DNA of 64,000 nt from Phyllobacterium myrsinacearum (lineage in GTDB: Bacteria > Pseudomonadota > Alphaproteobacteria > Rhizobiales > Rhizobiaceae). The DNA lies in assembly GCF_002980555.1 (NCBI RefSeq), contig NZ_PVBT01000003.1, positions 124,001 through 188,000 on the forward strand, written 5' to 3'. How positions within the stretch are numbered: position 1 is the first letter of the stretch; the number at the start of each line of letters is the position of its first letter. The notes beneath the pieces are model-generated. The model saw only the letters and a program-made list of their open reading frames with translations, had not been told where the DNA came from and ran no database searches. Both the position numbers and the translations under genes were made by a program. Below, piece by piece: positions 9,666 to 18,573 of the stretch.

Positions 9666-10604
9666 ATGACGCGGAAAATCATAATTGACACCGATCCCGG
9701 CCAGGACGATGCGCTGGCGATCCTTCTGGCGCTGGCAAGCCCGGAACTGGATGTTCTGGGAATCACGGCGGTTGCCGGCAATGTTCCCCTGGACCTGACC
9801 AAAACCAACGCCCGGAAGATCTGCGAGCTGGCAGGACGGCCGGATGTGAAGGTCTTTGCCGGTGCCGACCGGCCCCTGATGCGCGCGCTGGTCACGGCTG
9901 AAAACGTCCACGGCAAGACCGGTCTCGATGGCCCGGACCTGCCGGAACCCGCCATGCCCTTGCAGGACCAGCATGCGGTCGATTTCATCATCGAGACCTT
10001 GCTGACGCAGGAGAGCGGCAGTGTGACCCTGTGTCCGCTCGGCCCCCTCACCAATATTGCCCAGGCTCTGATCCGCGCCCCGCAGATCGCCACGCGCATC
10101 CGCGAAATCGTGCTGATGGGCGGCGGCTTTTTCGAGGGCGGCAATATCACCCCGACGGCCGAATTCAACATCTATGTCGATCCGCAGGCGGCCCATATCG
10201 TGCTGACATCGGGTGTACCCATCGTGATGCTGCCACTGGATGTGACGCACAAGGCTTTGACCAGCGCCAGGCGGATTGAGCGCTTCCGGGCCATGGGAAC
10301 CCGGTCCGGCGCTGCGTCCGCGGAGCTGCTGGAATTCTTCGAGCGGTTCGATGAAGAGAAATATGGCAGCGATGGCGGCCCGCTGCATGATCCGAACGTT
10401 ATTGCCTATCTCCTGAAGCCGGAGCTTTACAAGGGGCGGCATTGCAATGTCGTCGTGGAAACGGCGTCAGACCTTACCCTCGGCATGACCGTCGTCGACT
10501 GGTGGGGCGTGACCGACAGGCCGAAAAACGCCTTTTATATACGCGATGTGAACGATGAGGGTTTCTTCGACCTCCTGATTGAACGCATCGCCCGTCTTCC
10601 CTGA
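9666..10604 (+). CDS. Nucleoside hydrolase (IU-NH family)
   Basis: Hydrolyses the N-glycosidic bond of ribonucleosides to base and ribose. 312 aa, the usual size. The calcium-binding cluster 'DTDPGQDDA' is at residues 8-16; a later 'GNITPTAEFNIYVDPQAA' block matches the family's substrate-contacting region. It is divergent from hsp20, with 112 bp between starts. Which nucleoside it prefers cannot be told. Confidence 0.93.
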   Translation: MTRKIIIDTDPGQDDALAILLALASPELDVLGITAVAGNVPLDLTKTNARKICELAGRPDVKVFAGADRPLMRALVTAENVHGKTGLDGPDLPEPAMPLQDQHAVDFIIETLLTQESGSVTLCPLGPLTNIAQALIRAPQIATRIREIVLMGGGFFEGGNITPTAEFNIYVDPQAAHIVLTSGVPIVMLPLDVTHKALTSARRIERFRAMGTRSGAASAELLEFFERFDEEKYGSDGGPLHDPNVIAYLLKPELYKGRHCNVVVETASDLTLGMTVVDWWGVTDRPKNAFYIRDVNDEGFFDLLIERIARLP

Positions 10605-10612
10605 ACCAAAGC

Positions 10613-10638
10613 AGGTCCGGCAGCCCGCCGCCGGACCT
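10613..10638 (+). terminator. Hairpin after nucleoside hydrolase gene
   Basis: Arms aggtccggc and gccggacct with an 8-nt loop, 9 nt after the stop codon. There is only a weak T-rich stretch afterwards, so termination is probable rather than certain. Confidence 0.5.
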
Positions 10639-10759
10639 ATCTCCTTGTTTCATCACGAAAAGGTGAGTCGGCGTAAACCTTCAGTCAGCAATTTCCGCGC
10701 ATAATCCTCCCGTGACCGGAAGGCCCGCAAGGGCTGCGCTCAAGCCTGTTGGGATCGAT

Positions 10760-11320
10760 ATGCTGACACGACGGACGTTCTTCTGCGGATTGATGGTGAC
10801 CGTTGCCGCGCCTCAGGCAGCTTCGGCAAAACCCAGGAAACCCTTTATCCTCAACCCGGAATACATGCCGCAAATCGTTGATTACCCGACCTATGAAGAG
10901 GCCGGAACCGTCATCATCGATCCGCGCAACCGCTTTCTCTACCTCGTCGAGGATGAGTATTCAGCCATCCGTTACGGCATCGGCGTCGGACGGGCCGGAC
11001 GGGCCTTCTCGGGAACGGCGGAAGTGGGGCGCAAAGCCAAATGGCCGCGTTGGCAGCCGACGGACAACATGATCAAACGTCAGCCAGAAAAATATGCCCG
11101 CTATGCGGACGGGGTTGCCGGCGGCGGCAGCAATCCGCTGGGGGCCCGCGCCCTCTACCTCTACCGCAATGGCCGCGACACCTATTACCGCATCCATGGC
11201 ACCACCGAACCCTCATCGATCGGCAAGGCCGTCTCCAACGGTTGCATCCGCATGATCAACGAGCACGTGGTCGACCTGTACAACCGCGTTCCACTGGGAA
11301 CCGCGGTCGTCGTCCTGTGA
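10760..11320 (+). CDS. L,D-transpeptidase (YkuD domain), exported
   Basis: Periplasmic enzyme that forms 3-3 peptidoglycan crosslinks or anchors proteins to the wall. 186 aa from the ATG at 10760. The signal peptide begins with a twin-arginine-like 'TRRTFF' and ends near 'AASAKP'. The YkuD domain contains '[10 protein letters not shown]' and the catalytic cysteine in 'SNGCIRM'. The neighbour downstream is convergent. Confidence 0.93.
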   Translation: MLTRRTFFCGLMVTVAAPQAASAKPRKPFILNPEYMPQIVDYPTYEEAGTVIIDPRNRFLYLVEDEYSAIRYGIGVGRAGRAFSGTAEVGRKAKWPRWQPTDNMIKRQPEKYARYADGVAGGGSNPLGARALYLYRNGRDTYYRIHGTTEPSSIGKAVSNGCIRMINEHVVDLYNRVPLGTAVVVL

Positions 11321-11330
11321 ACCGGATCGT

Positions 11331-11873
11331 TCAGGAGCGCGTATCGGGCACGCGGCGCCAGCTATAGGTGCCCGCCCTGGTGTGGGAGCCGCGGCCCGGC
11401 TGATAATAGACCGGCGTGTCGTGCAGGTTATGGTTGGCAAGGCGCGTCAACGTCACCGAATGGGTGACCTTCAGCGTGTCAAAGCCGGTACGCAGCATAT
11501 AGGCGACCTGATCGATCAGCACATCGCCGACCGCACGCAGTTCACCCTGGTACTGATGGCGATCTTTCAGCACCTCGGCCTTCGAATAGGAGCGGCCGTC
11601 ATTGAAGGCTGGAAACTGCAGCGCAATCACAGGGATTGAACCGAGCAACGGCAGAAGCGGATCGATGCTTTCGCCGGGCGCGACGGAAACGCCGATCCGC
11701 CGGTTGGTCGCATTGCGCACGCCCTCGTCAAGCCCGAGCCAGACGGCCAGCGGCAGGATGACCGCCGGGGCATCGCCTGCCTCCTCCAGCGTTTCAGCCG
11801 TGATATAGGGGTCCTCGCGGAAACCCTCGCGGCCCCAAAGCTGGCTCTCGGGCTTTTCAGACATGTCACTCAT
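11331..11873 (-). CDS. DUF934 family protein of the sulfite reduction operon
   Basis: 180 aa, the last gene of the sulfate assimilation operon. Its ATG at 11873 overlaps the cysH stop by 4 nt (ATGA), which fixes the start and implies coupled translation. DUF934 proteins are constantly linked to cysI and cysH in proteobacteria and are thought to help sulfite reduction, but no reaction has been assigned that I know of. Conserved stretch: 'ALQFPAFNDGRSYSKAEVLKDRHQYQGELRAVGDVLIDQ'-like region near residues 85-125. Confidence 0.9.
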   Translation of the reverse strand: MSDMSEKPESQLWGREGFREDPYITAETLEEAGDAPAVILPLAVWLGLDEGVRNATNRRIGVSVAPGESIDPLLPLLGSIPVIALQFPAFNDGRSYSKAEVLKDRHQYQGELRAVGDVLIDQVAYMLRTGFDTLKVTHSVTLTRLANHNLHDTPVYYQPGRGSHTRAGTYSWRRVPDTRS

Positions 11874-12625
11874 AGATTCGAATCCGTCAGGGAAATATTG
11901 CTCAACTGGTCGGTAAGGCCAGTCAGGTGGATACCGCATTCGGTTTTATCGGTGCCTGCCCAGCGGCCGGCGCGGTCATCTTCGCCATCTTTCACCGGGG
12001 ACGTGCAGGGCATGCAGCCGATGGACCGGTAGCCTTCCGCAACAAGCGGGTGCGGCGGCAGCTGGTTGGCAGCCATATAGGCCTTCAGGTCCGCTGAGGT
12101 CCAGCGTGCCAGCGGATTGATGCGCACGCGTGCGCCGACGGACTCGAACACCGGCAGTGCCGTGCGTGTCGAGGCCTGGAACTGCTTGCGCCCGGTCATC
12201 CAGGCCCGGTACGGCGCGACAGCACGGGCCATCGGTTCGACCTTGCGGATATAGCAGCAGCGGTCCTTGTTGGTCATGGACAGCGCCCCGAAAGGATCCT
12301 CGTCTTTCAGGCTCTGCTTGAGCGGGTGGATGTCCTGCACATCGGTCAGGCCAAGTTCGTGCACGAGCTGGTCGCGGTAGCGCAGGGTTGCCGGGAAATG
12401 TTTGCCGGTCTCGAGAAAGAGCACCGGCAGGGCGCGATCCACCTGTGCGATCAGGTGCAGAAGCACCGAGGATTCCGCCCCGAAAGAGGAAACCACGGCG
12501 ATATCCTGTTTGAAGAGCTGGGTAATCGCCAGTTCGATGATCTGTGCCGGGTCGAGATTGCCATGGCGGGCTTCCAGCGCACGCGCCTCGTCCGCAACGG
12601 TGATCGCATTGGTTTCAAGCAGCAT
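11870..12625 (-). CDS. cysH: Phosphoadenylyl/adenylyl-sulfate reductase, APS-type
   Basis: Reduces activated sulfate to sulfite. 251 aa. The PP-loop-like 'VVSSFGAESSVLLH' is near residues 44-57. The pair 'RCCYIRK' and the later 'CMPC' provide the four cysteines that hold a [4Fe-4S] cluster in APS reductases, and the C-terminal 'TECGIH' carries the catalytic cysteine. The cluster cysteines point to adenylyl-sulfate (APS) rather than PAPS as substrate. The start at 12625 lies 11 nt inside the end of cysI. Confidence 0.95.
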   Translation of the reverse strand: MLLETNAITVADEARALEARHGNLDPAQIIELAITQLFKQDIAVVSSFGAESSVLLHLIAQVDRALPVLFLETGKHFPATLRYRDQLVHELGLTDVQDIHPLKQSLKDEDPFGALSMTNKDRCCYIRKVEPMARAVAPYRAWMTGRKQFQASTRTALPVFESVGARVRINPLARWTSADLKAYMAANQLPPHPLVAEGYRSIGCMPCTSPVKDGEDDRAGRWAGTDKTECGIHLTGLTDQLSNISLTDSNL

Positions 12626-14285
12626 CGGCAGCCTCGCTATAGAGCGCATCCTTGAAGGGAGCCGCGCCCAGGCGCCGGTAAGCGGCAAGGAAGGTTTCTT
12701 CCTTGTCCGTCCGGATTTCGAGATAGCGGTCGACAATGGTCTCGATCGCATCGACGATTTCTTCGGAAGAGAAGCCGCGCCCGGTGATATCGCCGATGGT
12801 GCAGACCTCGTCACCGGAGCCGCCGAGAGAAATCTGGTAGAGTTCCTCGCCCTTCTTCTCAACGCCCAGAATGCCGATATGACCGACATGGTGATGGCCG
12901 CAGGCATTGATGCAGCCCGATATCTTCAGTTTGAGCTCGCCGATGTCGGCCTGGCGCGCCGGATCGGCAAAGCGTTCCGATATGCGCTGGGCAACCGGGA
13001 TAGAGCGGGCTGTCGCCAGCGCGCAATAATCCAGACCAGGGCACGAAATGATGTCGGTGATCAGCCCCGCATTGGCCGTGGCGAGACTGTCGGTCAGCAG
13101 CAGATCATAAACAATGCGCAGATCGGCGATCGCCACATGCGGCAGAATGAGGTTCTGCTCGTGGCTGACGCGGATTTCGTCCTGGGAGAACTGTTCGGCA
13201 ATATCGGCAACCAGATCCATCTGGGCATCGGTGGCATCGCCCGGAATGCCGCCGATCGGCTTGAGCGAAATAGTCACGACGCCGTAATCCGGGTTCTTGT
13301 GCGGTGTCACGTTCTGGTCGACCCAGGCGGCAAAGACATGATCCGCCTTGCGCGCGCTGGCCAGTGCCGACCAGCCTTCCGGCCGCTGTGGGAGGTGCGG
13401 CGGACGGAAGTAGCTGTCGATGGCATCGACATCCGTCTGCGGCAGCTTCAGGTCGCTGTTCTTCAGCGCCAGCCATTCGGTTTCCACCTGGCGGGTCAGC
13501 TCTTCCGTGCCGGTTTCATGCACGAGAATCTTGATACGCGCCTTGTACTTGTTGTCACGGCGCCCGTTCAGATTGTAAACGCGCATGATTGCCGTGGTAT
13601 AGGTCAGCAGATCCTCGACGGGCAGGAAGTCGCGGATCTTCTTGGCAACCATCGGCGTGCGGCCCTGGCCACCGCCGACATAGACAGCAAAACCGATCTC
13701 ACCCGCCGCATTCTTTTTCAGGTGCAGGCCGATATCGTGCACCTGAATGGCAGCACGGTCACGCTCGGCGCCGGTAACGGCAATCTTGAACTTGCGCGGC
13801 AGGTAGGAGAATTCCGGATGCATCGACGACCACTGGCGCAGGATTTCCGCGTAGGGGCGCGGGTCGGCAACCTCGTCGGCGGCAGCACCGGCAAAGTGAT
13901 CTGCCGTGACATTGCGGATACAATTGCCTGACGTCTGCAGGGCATGCATCTCGACTTCGGCAAGTTCATCGAGAACTTTCGGCATGTCCTTGAGGGCGGG
14001 CCAATTGTATTGAAGGTTCTGGCGCGTGGTGAAGTGGCCATAACCGCGGTCATAGGTACGGGCGATATGGGCAAGCTTGCGCATCTGACGCGACGACAAT
14101 GTGCCGTAGGGGATAGCGACGCGCAGCATATAGGCATGCAGTTGCAGATAGACGCCGTTCATCAGCCGCAGCGGCCGGAACTGGTCCTCGGTCAGCTCAC
14201 CGGCAAGACGGCGTTCGACCTGATCCTTGAACTGTTCAACACGGGCGGAAACAAACGCGTGGTCAAACTCATCGTAACGATACAT
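12615..14285 (-). CDS. cysI: Sulfite reductase hemoprotein (nitrite/sulfite reductase family)
   Basis: Six-electron reduction of sulfite to sulfide, 556 aa. The siroheme/[4Fe-4S] cysteines are visible as 'SCPGLDYC' near residue 415-422 and 'GCINAC' about 38 residues later. Two ferredoxin-like half-domains flank them. The operon order cysG, DUF2849, cysI, cysH, DUF934 supplies its siroheme and its substrate, which argues for sulfite rather than nitrite. No CysJ flavoprotein is present, so ferredoxin or another donor is likely. Confidence 0.94.
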   Translation of the reverse strand: MYRYDEFDHAFVSARVEQFKDQVERRLAGELTEDQFRPLRLMNGVYLQLHAYMLRVAIPYGTLSSRQMRKLAHIARTYDRGYGHFTTRQNLQYNWPALKDMPKVLDELAEVEMHALQTSGNCIRNVTADHFAGAAADEVADPRPYAEILRQWSSMHPEFSYLPRKFKIAVTGAERDRAAIQVHDIGLHLKKNAAGEIGFAVYVGGGQGRTPMVAKKIRDFLPVEDLLTYTTAIMRVYNLNGRRDNKYKARIKILVHETGTEELTRQVETEWLALKNSDLKLPQTDVDAIDSYFRPPHLPQRPEGWSALASARKADHVFAAWVDQNVTPHKNPDYGVVTISLKPIGGIPGDATDAQMDLVADIAEQFSQDEIRVSHEQNLILPHVAIADLRIVYDLLLTDSLATANAGLITDIISCPGLDYCALATARSIPVAQRISERFADPARQADIGELKLKISGCINACGHHHVGHIGILGVEKKGEELYQISLGGSGDEVCTIGDITGRGFSSEEIVDAIETIVDRYLEIRTDKEETFLAAYRRLGAAPFKDALYSEAADAA

Positions 14286-14308
14286 TCTGCGAGGCCTTCA
14301 ATTATCAG

Positions 14309-14623
14309 TTAAGCAGCGTTTGCCGCAGGCTTTTCCGCCTGCTTGCCAAGGTCAAGACGGACGGTGGGGCCGAGCTGGCGGATGCGCTCGCGCAGGCGGA
14401 TCGGATAAAGATGTTCGCCGCGCTCTTCCACATCAATGACATTGACGTCGATGACAAGATTGGACTTGATCGCCACCTTGCCCGCTTCCTCCAGCGCCGC
14501 CGCTGCTTCCGCATGGCGGGCCACGAGGGCACCGTCAATGTGATCGAGCCATTCGCCGTTGGCCCCAAGCCATACGGCTTCGCCATCGGTCAGACGGTTT
14601 GCGGTGAGAACTTTAACACTCAT
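14309..14623 (-). CDS. DUF2849 family protein
   Basis: 104-aa soluble protein between cysG and cysI. The ATG at 14623 has aaggat 7 nt upstream; an alternative in-frame ATG at 14641 lacks such a site. Sequence begins 'MSVKVLTANRLTDGEAVWL'. The family is conserved in this exact operon position in Hyphomicrobiales. No function is known to me; context suggests a helper of sulfite reductase. Confidence 0.87.
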   Translation of the reverse strand: MSVKVLTANRLTDGEAVWLGANGEWLDHIDGALVARHAEAAAALEEAGKVAIKSNLVIDVNVIDVEERGEHLYPIRLRERIRQLGPTVRLDLGKQAEKPAANAA

Positions 14624-14641
14624 GATCATCATCCTTCGCAA

Positions 14642-16102
14642 TCAAGCGGCATTGGATTGAAGGCGGCGCGCGGCCACCGAAGAGGTTGGGGTGCGGATGG
14701 CCAGCGGCTCGGCCTTGTCGATCGCCGCACCAGCCACGGCGTCACCAATGACCACCATGACCGGGCCATCCAGGTCGGGGCGCTGTTCCAGCGCCGGCAA
14801 ATCCTGCAGCGTGCCATGGAACATGCGGCGATCCGCACGTCCGGCATTTTCGATCACCGCCACGCCGGTATCGGCATGCAGGCCGGCACGCATCAGCCGC
14901 TCGGCGACGGAGGCTGCAACGCTGCGGCCCATATAAACCGCGATGGTTGCACCCGAAATGGCGAGGCGCGCCCAATCGGGCAGCACCTCGCCTGCCATGT
15001 CATGACCCGTGGTGAACACAAGGGAGGATGCGACACCACGCAGGGTCAAAGGCAGTTGCATATCGGCTGCCGCGGCAAAGGCCGAGGTGATGCCGGGAAC
15101 GATCTCGAAGGGGACACCGGCGGACCGCAGCGCCGCCATTTCCTCACCGGCACGGCCATAGACCAGCGGATCGCCGGATTTGAGGCGCACGACGCGCTTG
15201 CCTTCACGGCCGAGCGAAACGAGAAGTGTGTTGATTTCCGCCTGGCTTTTCGAATGGCAGCCCTTGCGCTTGCCGACGGAAAGCCGGGCTGCGTCGCGGC
15301 GGCCCATGGAGACGACAGCCTCTGGCACCAGCGCATCATAAACGACGACATCCGCTTCCATGAGAACGCGGTGCGCACGCAGGGTCAGCAAATCCTCAGC
15401 GCCGGGGCCTGCGCCGACCAGCCAGACATAGCCCTTCGGCTCGTCCTGATTGTCGAGGAGCAGCCCGGCAGCCTGGCGGGCACCGTCGAGATCATTGTTG
15501 TAGACCTTGCCGGCAACATCGCCCGAGAAGAAGGAGCGCCAGAACAGGCGCCGCGGCAGGCCCTTTTTCACCAGCTTTTCAACGGCCGGACGATAGGCAT
15601 TGGCGAGACGGGCAAGATCACCCAGGCGCGGCGAGAACGCGGCATCAATACGGGCGCGAATGATCTGGCTGAGCACGGGGCCGGTGCCTTCCGAGCCAAT
15701 GGCGATGGCGATCGGCGCACGGTTGACGATGGCGGGGGTGAAGAAATCGCAAAGTTCCGGGCGGTCGACCACATTGACCGGAACATGCTGGCGGCGTGCC
15801 TCGGCGGCAATGGCGCTGTCGCGCGCTTCATCGCCCGTGGCAACAAAGGCCAGCTTTGCGCCGGAGAGGTGCTTTGGAGAAAAAATGTCCGCGATATGCT
15901 CGTGACGGCCAGCGCGGATGAAATCGGCAAGTTCCTGTTCGGGTTCCGCAGCGACAACGCGGATCATCGCATTTGTCTGCGCCAGAAGCCGAACCTTGTT
16001 CAGTGCTTCTTCGCCTTCGCCGACAACCACAACCACTTCATTCCGCACGCGGAAGAAGGCAGGAAAGACAGAAAGCTGGTTGGCATGAAAAGACATGAGC
16101 AA
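14642..16102 (-). CDS. cysG: Siroheme synthase, trifunctional
   Basis: Turns uroporphyrinogen III into siroheme, the cofactor of CysI. 486 aa. The N-terminal part (about 1-210) is the NAD-dependent dehydrogenase/ferrochelatase domain. The C-terminal part (about 225-470) is the SAM-dependent methyltransferase, with 'VWLVGAGPGAEDLLTLRA' and 'VRLKSGDPLVYGRAGEE'. First gene of the sulfur operon. Start could equally be the second ATG two codons later (16096). Confidence 0.95.
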   Translation of the reverse strand: MLMSFHANQLSVFPAFFRVRNEVVVVVGEGEEALNKVRLLAQTNAMIRVVAAEPEQELADFIRAGRHEHIADIFSPKHLSGAKLAFVATGDEARDSAIAAEARRQHVPVNVVDRPELCDFFTPAIVNRAPIAIAIGSEGTGPVLSQIIRARIDAAFSPRLGDLARLANAYRPAVEKLVKKGLPRRLFWRSFFSGDVAGKVYNNDLDGARQAAGLLLDNQDEPKGYVWLVGAGPGAEDLLTLRAHRVLMEADVVVYDALVPEAVVSMGRRDAARLSVGKRKGCHSKSQAEINTLLVSLGREGKRVVRLKSGDPLVYGRAGEEMAALRSAGVPFEIVPGITSAFAAAADMQLPLTLRGVASSLVFTTGHDMAGEVLPDWARLAISGATIAVYMGRSVAASVAERLMRAGLHADTGVAVIENAGRADRRMFHGTLQDLPALEQRPDLDGPVMVVIGDAVAGAAIDKAEPLAIRTPTSSVAARRLQSNAA

Positions 16103-16501
16103 GACAATCCCGGTGAATGCTGGGATTATCGTTGATCGGACCGCGCTTTATAAGGAACAGAAGTGCGCCGAATCGAACGGCGGAGCATAGAATTTCTGAA
16201 AATCCCAGAACAAGCGGATTCTCTTTCCATGTATTGCAAGTAAATGCCTCCCAGCCTTTGCCGGGACCAGCAAGGCGGGACAAGCGACAGCAAACGGCAC
16301 CGGATCAAGCGGTGGCGGTTTGATACACGACTACTTTTATCGTGTTAATGCAGAAATGCAAGTCCATTGTGCATATCCGGCGAGAGAAGGGGACATATCA
16401 AAACCTCCTGCGCTGGTTCAAAATTCGTATCGCGAAAATTTATTATTGTAAAACGATAATTTCTTGCTATCCTTACAGAAGAAAATTCACAGAGGTGCCC
16501 C
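16103..16501. promoter_or_regulatory. Divergent control region: cysG operon and DUF2975-HTH pair
   Basis: This 399-bp gap has no convincing gene. On the plus strand a promoter fits before the DUF2975 gene: ttgtaa (16446-16451), 16-nt spacer, tatcct (16468-16473). An inverted repeat attattgt / acgataat (16442-16449, 16453-16460; one mismatch) overlaps the -35, a likely operator for the HTH protein at 17094. The sulfur operon promoter must lie near 16110-16250, but I see no recognisable regulator site there. Confidence 0.55.
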
Positions 16502-17083
16502 ATGAGCAATCTTTCTTCGCTTGATATACCAACGACTGGACGCACGCCGGCTCACCGCGCGGAGCGCATCCGGCGTTTCAGCAAAATCATGTCCGGCCTG
16601 TATCTCGCCACATCGGTCGTCCTGACTGCCGGAACGCTCTGCTACTGGCTTGCGACGCCGCAGGCCGATATTCTGGCTTCGGCCGGTTTGCCGGCAGCCG
16701 GCGCCGGAAACCTTGGTTTCCCGACACGTCTTCTTGCCTTCCTCGTCTCGATGCTGCCGCTGGCAGCGTTGATCTGGGGATTGGGGCAGGCCCGGCGCTG
16801 CTTTGACGGCTTTGCCAGACAACAGTTCTTCACGGCCGAAACCGTTGGCAGCTTGCGTGCGTTTGCAATGGCGGTCTTCGTATCGACGCTCCTTCAGCCC
16901 TTCGCCTATTCCGCCCTCTCGCTCATCCTGACCTGGACCAACCCGGCCGGGCAGCGTGCGTTGGCCATAGGCATCAGCTCGGACATGCTGCTTGGGCTGC
17001 TGTTTGCCGGAACCATCACCGTCATTGCCTGGGTGATGCGCGAAGCCATCGCGATAGCCGATGAAAATGCCCAGTTCGTCTGA
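16502..17083 (+). CDS. DUF2975 membrane protein
   Basis: 193 aa with four predicted membrane segments (around residues 31-55, 74-95, 118-140 and 160-180). DUF2975 proteins are regularly encoded just before a small Cro/CI-type HTH protein of the YozG type, as here. The start has agaggtg upstream. The role is unknown; the pairing suggests a membrane protein whose level or activity is tied to the regulator. Confidence 0.85.
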   Translation: MSNLSSLDIPTTGRTPAHRAERIRRFSKIMSGLYLATSVVLTAGTLCYWLATPQADILASAGLPAAGAGNLGFPTRLLAFLVSMLPLAALIWGLGQARRCFDGFARQQFFTAETVGSLRAFAMAVFVSTLLQPFAYSALSLILTWTNPAGQRALAIGISSDMLLGLLFAGTITVIAWVMREAIAIADENAQFV

Positions 17084-17093
17084 GGATCAGCCC

Positions 17094-17306
17094 ATGCCCA
17101 TCAAAGTCAGGCTCAATGTCATGCTGGCCGAGCGCAATGTGAAATCCAAGGATCTGGCGGAACATGTCGGAATAACGGAAGCCAATCTGTCCCTGCTCAA
17201 ACAGGGCAAGGTGAAAGGCATCCGCTTCGAAACCCTGGAGCGCATCTGCGACTATCTCGACTGCCAGCCCGGCGATCTCATGCGCTACGACAAGGAGGAG
17301 AGCTAG
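17094..17306 (+). CDS. Small Cro/CI-type HTH regulator (YozG-like)
   Basis: 70 aa. Nearly the whole protein is an XRE-type helix-turn-helix ('[40 protein letters not shown]' region). Ten nt after the DUF2975 stop, so co-transcribed. The start at 17094 (MPIKVRLN) is chosen over an in-frame ATG at 17061 lying inside the preceding gene. It is likely to repress the operon through the inverted repeat at 16442-16460. Its last 4 nt overlap the convergent yraN gene. Confidence 0.88.
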   Translation: MPIKVRLNVMLAERNVKSKDLAEHVGITEANLSLLKQGKVKGIRFETLERICDYLDCQPGDLMRYDKEES

Positions 17307-17668
17307 GCGGTGAAAATGGCCGGCACGTGCACCGGCCAGCGCCACGGCACAATCGCCACGAGATCAAACCGCAATGACAGGTTTGCATAATCGGGCTGAC
17401 GCACGAGCCAGAGATCGGCAGCCGCCTCAATGCGCCGCATGGCGGTCCCGGTCACCGCTTCCATCGCCTGTTCGAGTGTCGGGCGGGCTTTCACTTCCAC
17501 AATGAGGACAAGGTCGCCGCGCCGGGCAATGAGGTCGATCTCCCCCTGTTTGGTGCGGTGGCGCCGCGCGACAATGCGAAAGCCTTTCAGCATCAGGGCA
17601 AGCGCGGCGAAATACTCAGCGGAGTGGCCGCGCCGGTAAGCCCTGTGTCGCTTGCCCGCGCCCGTCAT
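17303..17668 (-). CDS. YraN family (UPF0102) endonuclease-like protein
   Basis: 121 aa. It has a restriction-endonuclease-like core: '[22 protein letters not shown]', with the E-x-K of PD-(D/E)XK enzymes, at residues 41-62. The family is linked to rsmI across bacteria, as here (ATGA overlap with the rsmI stop). A role in processing branched DNA has been suggested for the family but is not settled. Last gene of the rph-to-yraN operon. Confidence 0.9.
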   Translation of the reverse strand: MTGAGKRHRAYRRGHSAEYFAALALMLKGFRIVARRHRTKQGEIDLIARRGDLVLIVEVKARPTLEQAMEAVTGTAMRRIEAAADLWLVRQPDYANLSLRFDLVAIVPWRWPVHVPAIFTA

Positions 17669-18564
17669 TTCATTGCGAGCAACCGCTGATAGAGTTCGCC
17701 CTTCGGACGGCCCGTCATGCGTGATGCTTCACCTGCGGCCTTGGAAGGCGGCATTTCCAGTGCCAGTGCGCGCAGCAGCGCATCGATATCATCGTCGGTG
17801 CGGGCAATGTTCTGATCGCCCTCGGGCGGTCCCACGACAAGAACCACCTCGCCGCGGATCCGGTCTTCGCCATCGAACTGCGCCGCCAGCTCCACCAGCG
17901 GCAGGGTAACCACCGTCTCGTAGGTTTTGGTCAGTTCGCGGCACAGCGATGCCTGCCGCTTCGGGCCGAACACCTCGACCATATCCGCCAGCGTCGCCGC
18001 GGCACGATTGGGCGATTCAAAGAAGACCAGCGCAGCATCCAGCGTCTTCAGGGATTCAAGTTTCGACCGGCGCTGCCCCTGTTTCGACGACAGAAACCCG
18101 GCGAAGTAAAAGCTGTCGGTAAACAGCCCCGAGGCCGTCAGCGCCGCCAGCACCGAGGATGCGCCGGGAATAGGCACCACGCGGATACCGGCAGCCTTGG
18201 CTTCCGGTACGAGACGCCCGCCAGGGTCGGAGACCAGCGGCGTCCCCGCATCCGATACCAGCGCCACGCTTTTCCCCGAAAGCAGGGCTTCGATCAGCTT
18301 TGGCCCGGCTTCCCCGGCATTGTGTTCATGATAGGCATAGGGACGCCGGGAAATACCGTACCTGTCCAGAAGCACACGGCTGACGCGTGTATCCTCGCAG
18401 GCGATCACATCGGCGGCCGCGAGGGTTTCGATACCGCGCAGCGTCATATCGCCGAGATTGCCGATGGGTGTGGCGACGATGTAAAGCGCCGGCTCGAGCG
18501 GCCGGGCGCGAAACGCCGTGTTGCCGATCTGATAGTTCCGTTCCCTGGCTTCCCCGTCAGACAC
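17665..18564 (-). CDS. rsmI: 16S rRNA (cytidine(1402)-2'-O)-methyltransferase
   Basis: Methylates the ribose of C1402 in the decoding centre of 16S rRNA. 299 aa, tetrapyrrole-methylase fold, with '[18 protein letters not shown]' and '[20 protein letters not shown]'. The start is GTG at 18564; its Shine-Dalgarno gaggg is embedded in the hemW stop (TGAGGG), which explains tight coupling. C-terminus overlaps yraN by 4 nt. Confidence 0.95.
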   Translation of the reverse strand: MSDGEARERNYQIGNTAFRARPLEPALYIVATPIGNLGDMTLRGIETLAAADVIACEDTRVSRVLLDRYGISRRPYAYHEHNAGEAGPKLIEALLSGKSVALVSDAGTPLVSDPGGRLVPEAKAAGIRVVPIPGASSVLAALTASGLFTDSFYFAGFLSSKQGQRRSKLESLKTLDAALVFFESPNRAAATLADMVEVFGPKRQASLCRELTKTYETVVTLPLVELAAQFDGEDRIRGEVVLVVGPPEGDQNIARTDDDIDALLRALALEMPPSKAAGEASRMTGRPKGELYQRLLAMK

Positions 18565-18573
18565 GCCGCACCC

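Noticed and set aside
14411-16135. 574-aa plus-strand frame opposite cysG
   Set aside because: Shadow of cysG; no ribosome site and no recognisable protein domain.
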